Positions 58,396-64,000 of a DNA stretch of 64,000 bases are shown one piece after another. The position numbers and the translations under genes are program-made. The notes beneath the pieces are model-generated. The model did not search any database. It was not told where the DNA came from and was given only the letters and a program-made list of their open reading frames with translations. Source of the stretch: Vitrella brassicaformis (lineage: Eukaryota; Sar; Vitrellaceae); NCBI GenBank assembly GCA_001179505.1, contig CDMY01000656.1:156636-220635 (forward strand), read 5' to 3'. The stretch's first letter is position 1, and every line of letters begins with the position of its first letter.

Positions 58396-58768
58396 AATTA
58401 AGTCGTGCAGTCGTCCTGTCAGCTGTGGACGTGTGTGTCATTCTGGCGACCCCGTCGCCCTAGCTATCCACAGTCCCCCCCGAGATCTGTGTGTCCACCG
58501 GCAGCAAGGTTGCAGGCAAGACGCAGTCAAAACTCGCCTCTCTCATCCGTCCACACACAGCTCTCTTGCAAAGGCACACACGAACGAACAAGCCGTACCC
58601 CACAGGCGAAGACAACAAACCCACCGGGAGCACTCGGGGGTGGTGGTAGTTTCCCTTGCCTGGGTGTCCGTGATGTTCGTTCCCGTGTGAAAGCTTTTAG
58701 ATGCTCATACATCTCCCGACGCACAAAAACTCCACCCTGAGTCAGTGAACAGCGGCATCGACACGACA
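58396..58768. other. Intergenic or undetected 5' exon
   Basis: 373 bp between two minus-strand genes. A short minus-strand open stretch (GVFVRREMYEHLKAFTRE, about 58.74-58.68 kb) looks protein-like. It could be a 5' exon of the gene ending at 57318, but no splice chain in frame was found. Confidence 0.4.
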
Positions 58769-58950
58769 TCACTCGGGCGCTTGTGCGTTGATGCTGATTG
58801 CGTGTATGGCGTTCTTGATCTCCTCATCCAGGATCTTGTAGACCAGCTGGTGACGCTTCACGCGACTGAGGCCCTCGAACATCTCGCTCGTGACGTCTAT
58901 CCTGAAGTGCGTCTCGCCGCCGGCAAACTTGTGCGGCTCCTCCTGCATCC

Positions 58951-58988
<38 letters not shown>

Positions 58989-59302
58989 ACACACAGACGA
59001 AGGAGAGGCAAGCAGCGTCCACTGCCGCTGATTCTCCGCTCACCCAGGTGGTCGGCATGCCCGGCAGACTCATCGACTATCTCAAGGCTGGTCGGGCTGA
59101 GCTCCTCTGTCAGCTTCCTCTCTATCGCGTCGTAAACCGGTCCCATCCTCAGATCCAATGCCCTCCGACTGCGCAGCCGCACTTGCCGGCGCAAGGACGA
59201 TGGGAGAGGGCTCCTCGCGAGAAAACAGCTGACGATGTCGACGCAGCAGACGAAGATGGACAGCAAGACGATGCACACGCTTGTGGAGTCTTTCATCATC
59301 AT
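58769..59302 (-). CDS. BolA-family protein with plastid-type bipartite presequence
   Basis: Two exons, 59302-59044 and 58950-58769, give 146 aa. Residues from about 52 on match the BolA fold: MGPVYDAIERKLTEELSPTS, LEIVDESAGHADH, THFRIDVTSEMFEGLSRVKR with the family SRVxRHQLVY motif, then ILDEEIKNAIHAISI. BolA proteins pair with monothiol glutaredoxins to bind and transfer Fe-S clusters. The N-terminus MMMKDSTSVCIVLLSIFVCC has a hydrophobic signal core ending at VSC, followed by FLARSPLPSSLRRQVRLRSR. A signal peptide plus a basic transit peptide starting with Phe is what complex plastids of red-algal origin use. I chose 59302 for this reason; an in-frame ATG at 59434 would bury the signal. Likely role: plastid Fe-S metabolism. 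Confidence 0.87.
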
Positions 59303-59441
59303 CTCTTGCGAAGTCGTTTGCGAGCTCGCAGTTGCGAGCTTAGCTTTTGAGGGAGAGGAGAAAGAGCGGTTTCGGAGAGGAAAGTGCAGTGCTGACCGAG
59401 AGCAAGGCGCGGCCATCCCACTCCCCGCCGACATCTAGCAA

Positions 59442-62202
<2,761 letters not shown>

Positions 62203-63583
62203 TCAAGGTGGGTGAGATGGAATGGGCGGGTTTTTTGCAGCGTGCGCGTGGGTGGGCGGGCGGCGCGGTTGGCTGGATGATTGTTCTGTTGTGGTGGGTT
62301 GTGTTGGGCTGCTTGTGTTGCTGCGGGTGCCGTGCCGTACATGCCATTCCATATGTCCTGGCGGGAGTCGAGTCGAGTCGAGCTGAGTTGTTTTGTGAAG
62401 GGACTCCTTTATCTCTCTCTCCCTCTGTCTGTCTCTCTCTCTCTCTGTCTTTCTCTCCGTGTCGTTTTTGGAAAGGATGTGTGATGTATGTATGTGTGGA
62501 GTGAAGCCGAGGGATCCATGACTCAGTGAGTGAGTGAGTGAGGGAGGGAGGGAGCGATGAACGACCGATTTATTTGCGTGTGCTGTAGAGGAAGTACGCG
62601 TACTGACGAATGGATGGATGGATGCATGGGGGGTCTTCTGGTTTAGTGGCTGCCTTGATTCATCGACGAGCGGGGCAAGACTGCTGACTGATCAGCTCCC
62701 TACCCCCGCCCCGCCTCTCTCTTTGTAAAGGGCTCCATCGCATTTTTCCTGAATCCGGCGCATGTCGGTGTCAGTCGGCTCCTGTGCTCTCGTGGCTGCA
62801 GTGTGTGCCATGGCCATTTCAGCCTCTCTCATGGGCAGAAGTGGGCATGGCACGCAGGTCAGCTACCAGAGCAACGTGCGACACACACATGACTGCCAAG
62901 GCCGGCCTCTCGAGCTGGATGAATGGGTGTGTGGCACACCGCACCCTGCCTGGCTGGCTGATCGATCGCTGGCGTATTTTTTCACCCCCACACAGACCCC
63001 CTGTCTTCCCCCCCCCCGCGGCTCCTCCCCACTCCCACTCCCGTCATGATGTGTGTACGGCGCCTTTTTCCTCGTGTGTTGTCTTGTAAGTCTGTCTGCC
63101 TGTCTGTCTGTCTGTCATCCGAGCATACCTCTTCGTGTGTGCGGTGTGGCTGGCGCCAATTTATGTGTGTCTGTCTGTCTGTGCGTGCCAGCGCGTCGGT
63201 GTACGGTCTCCTTTATGGGTGTGTGTGTGCATGGTGTGTGCATGTGTGTGTGCACCATGATGTGTGTCCGACCTGTGGGTGTAAGACTATAGGCGGGGGT
63301 GACGTGAGTGAGTGAGGCGGTTGGGAGGGGAAGGAGTGGAGGTCGATGGATATGCGTTGATCTGTGGCGGACGCATACATACGCTCACGTACAGACAGGC
63401 ACGACGGGCCGGTGGGGAGGTGGGTGGATGGATGGATGGATGGGGGGTTCCCATGCTATTCTATGCAGTGCCTACCTACCTTGTGGATGATTTCTGGCTC
63501 TCCAACCCAATACACCCCACCCCGTGTGTGTGTGTGTGTGTGGACGTGCTTTTATGCACACGTGTGTGGAGTGCTGCTGCGCT

Positions 63584-63614
<31 letters not shown>

Positions 63615-64000
63615 GTCTCCCACCCACCCGACCTGCCCACCAACCCTGCCAGCACCCAATCTGGTGTGCAGACCTAGTACTCACTGAGTGACATGACAGC
63701 AACTTTATCCACGTCCACTTTCATCGACGCATGGAAGACGCGTTTATGCCTGTGCCTGTGCGTGTCCGTGTCTGTGTGTATGTTTAACGTCCTGACTCGA
63801 CCAACGGCTAAACAGCTGACAAAGAGAGAGACGACAGAGAGCTAACCCCGAATTTCCACCACGTCTCCACTGGGGCAGTTTACATCGACCCCGAGGCTCG
63901 TCGACACTGTCGTGTCTCATGGTGGGTGGTGAGAAAGGCAATAAGTGTGATTTCTCTTCGCGACTTGATTGCTTGATGGGCAAACAAGGCTAGCTCTCAC
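62203..64000. repeat. Long intergenic, microsatellite rich
   Basis: 1.8 kb to the window end. Contains (CT)n near 62411-62455, (GAGT)n and (GAGG)n near 62520-62552, (TGTC)n near 63083-63115, (GT)n near 63523-63540, and (TGCC)n near 63586-63613. A possible start (MSVSVGSCALVAAVCAM at 62762) has signal-peptide character but no continuing exon was found. No gene is called. Confidence 0.55.

Noticed and set aside
58527-58772. Separate small gene starting MSCRCRCSLTQGG
   Set aside because: Its second half is microsatellite and intergenic in character. It may be a 5' exon but has no supported splice partner.
62762-63049. Short secreted protein beginning MSVSVGSCALVAAV
   Set aside because: The signal-like start is followed by microsatellite-derived sequence with no clear splice continuation or conserved composition.

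Overview
This 64 kb window is nuclear DNA of a eukaryote. It is GC-rich and gene-dense, with about 20 multi-exon protein genes on both strands and short introns (mostly 55-110 bp). Nearly all introns are GT-AG, and many acceptors sit in CT/GT microsatellite tracts. I infer a photosynthetic or formerly photosynthetic alveolate, most like a chromerid such as Vitrella. The clues are a calcium-dependent protein kinase with four EF-hands, a BolA protein with an apparent bipartite (signal plus transit) plastid presequence, a ciliary BBS2, a REJ/polycystin-type membrane protein and a CNG/EAG-type channel. I see no rRNA, tRNA, transposase, CRISPR array or prokaryotic operon. All exon models were built by eye from splice signals and reading-frame continuity, and most close exactly in frame.

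Layout: 0.2-6.8 kb, REJ/polycystin-1-like protein (+). 7.9-8.8 kb, TLC-domain protein (-), divergent from a multi-pass membrane protein at 9.0-10.4 kb (+). 11.9-16.2 kb, BBS2 (+), with a 300-N assembly gap that probably lies inside an intron. 16.2-29.7 kb, a duplication-rich cluster: two minus-strand genes (16.55-18.53 and 19.16-20.52 kb), one unrelated plus-strand gene (20.7-23.35 kb), then two minus-strand genes (24.16-26.65 and 26.69-29.65 kb). The minus-strand genes share exon cassettes, introns and 3' flanks in different combinations. 30.1-32.6 kb, coiled-coil protein (+). 32.9-36.2 kb, F-box-like/leucine-rich protein (+). 36.4-39.5 kb, EF-hand plus LRR protein (-), nearly head-to-head with an uncharacterised gene at 39.5-40.8 kb (+). 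41.7-42.4 kb, proline-rich protein (-). 44.2-46.4 kb, two-RRM RNA-binding protein (-), sharing a 76 bp promoter with a Pol-eta-type translesion polymerase at 46.5-49.3 kb (+). 49.6-51.9 kb, EF-hand protein (-), divergent from a CNG/EAG-type channel at 52.0-56.9 kb (+). 57.3-58.4 kb, unknown protein (-). 58.8-59.3 kb, plastid-type BolA (-), divergent from a CDPK at 59.4-62.2 kb (+). The rest is intergenic, rich in (GTCT)n, (GT)n, (CT)n and (GGAT)n repeats.

Most notable: (i) the modular gene cluster at 16-30 kb, where partial duplications carried exons, introns and 3' flanks together; (ii) the channel gene, with an in-frame TGA in its last transmembrane helix, a one-base frame break in the voltage-sensor region, and a CX2CX4HX4C zinc knu­ckle in its cytoplasmic tail; (iii) a Y-family polymerase with SLDD where SIDE is usual; (iv) several GC-AG introns, two in BBS2. 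The genes do not form one pathway. Calcium signalling (CDPK, two EF-hand genes), ion transport or sensing and cilium function recur.
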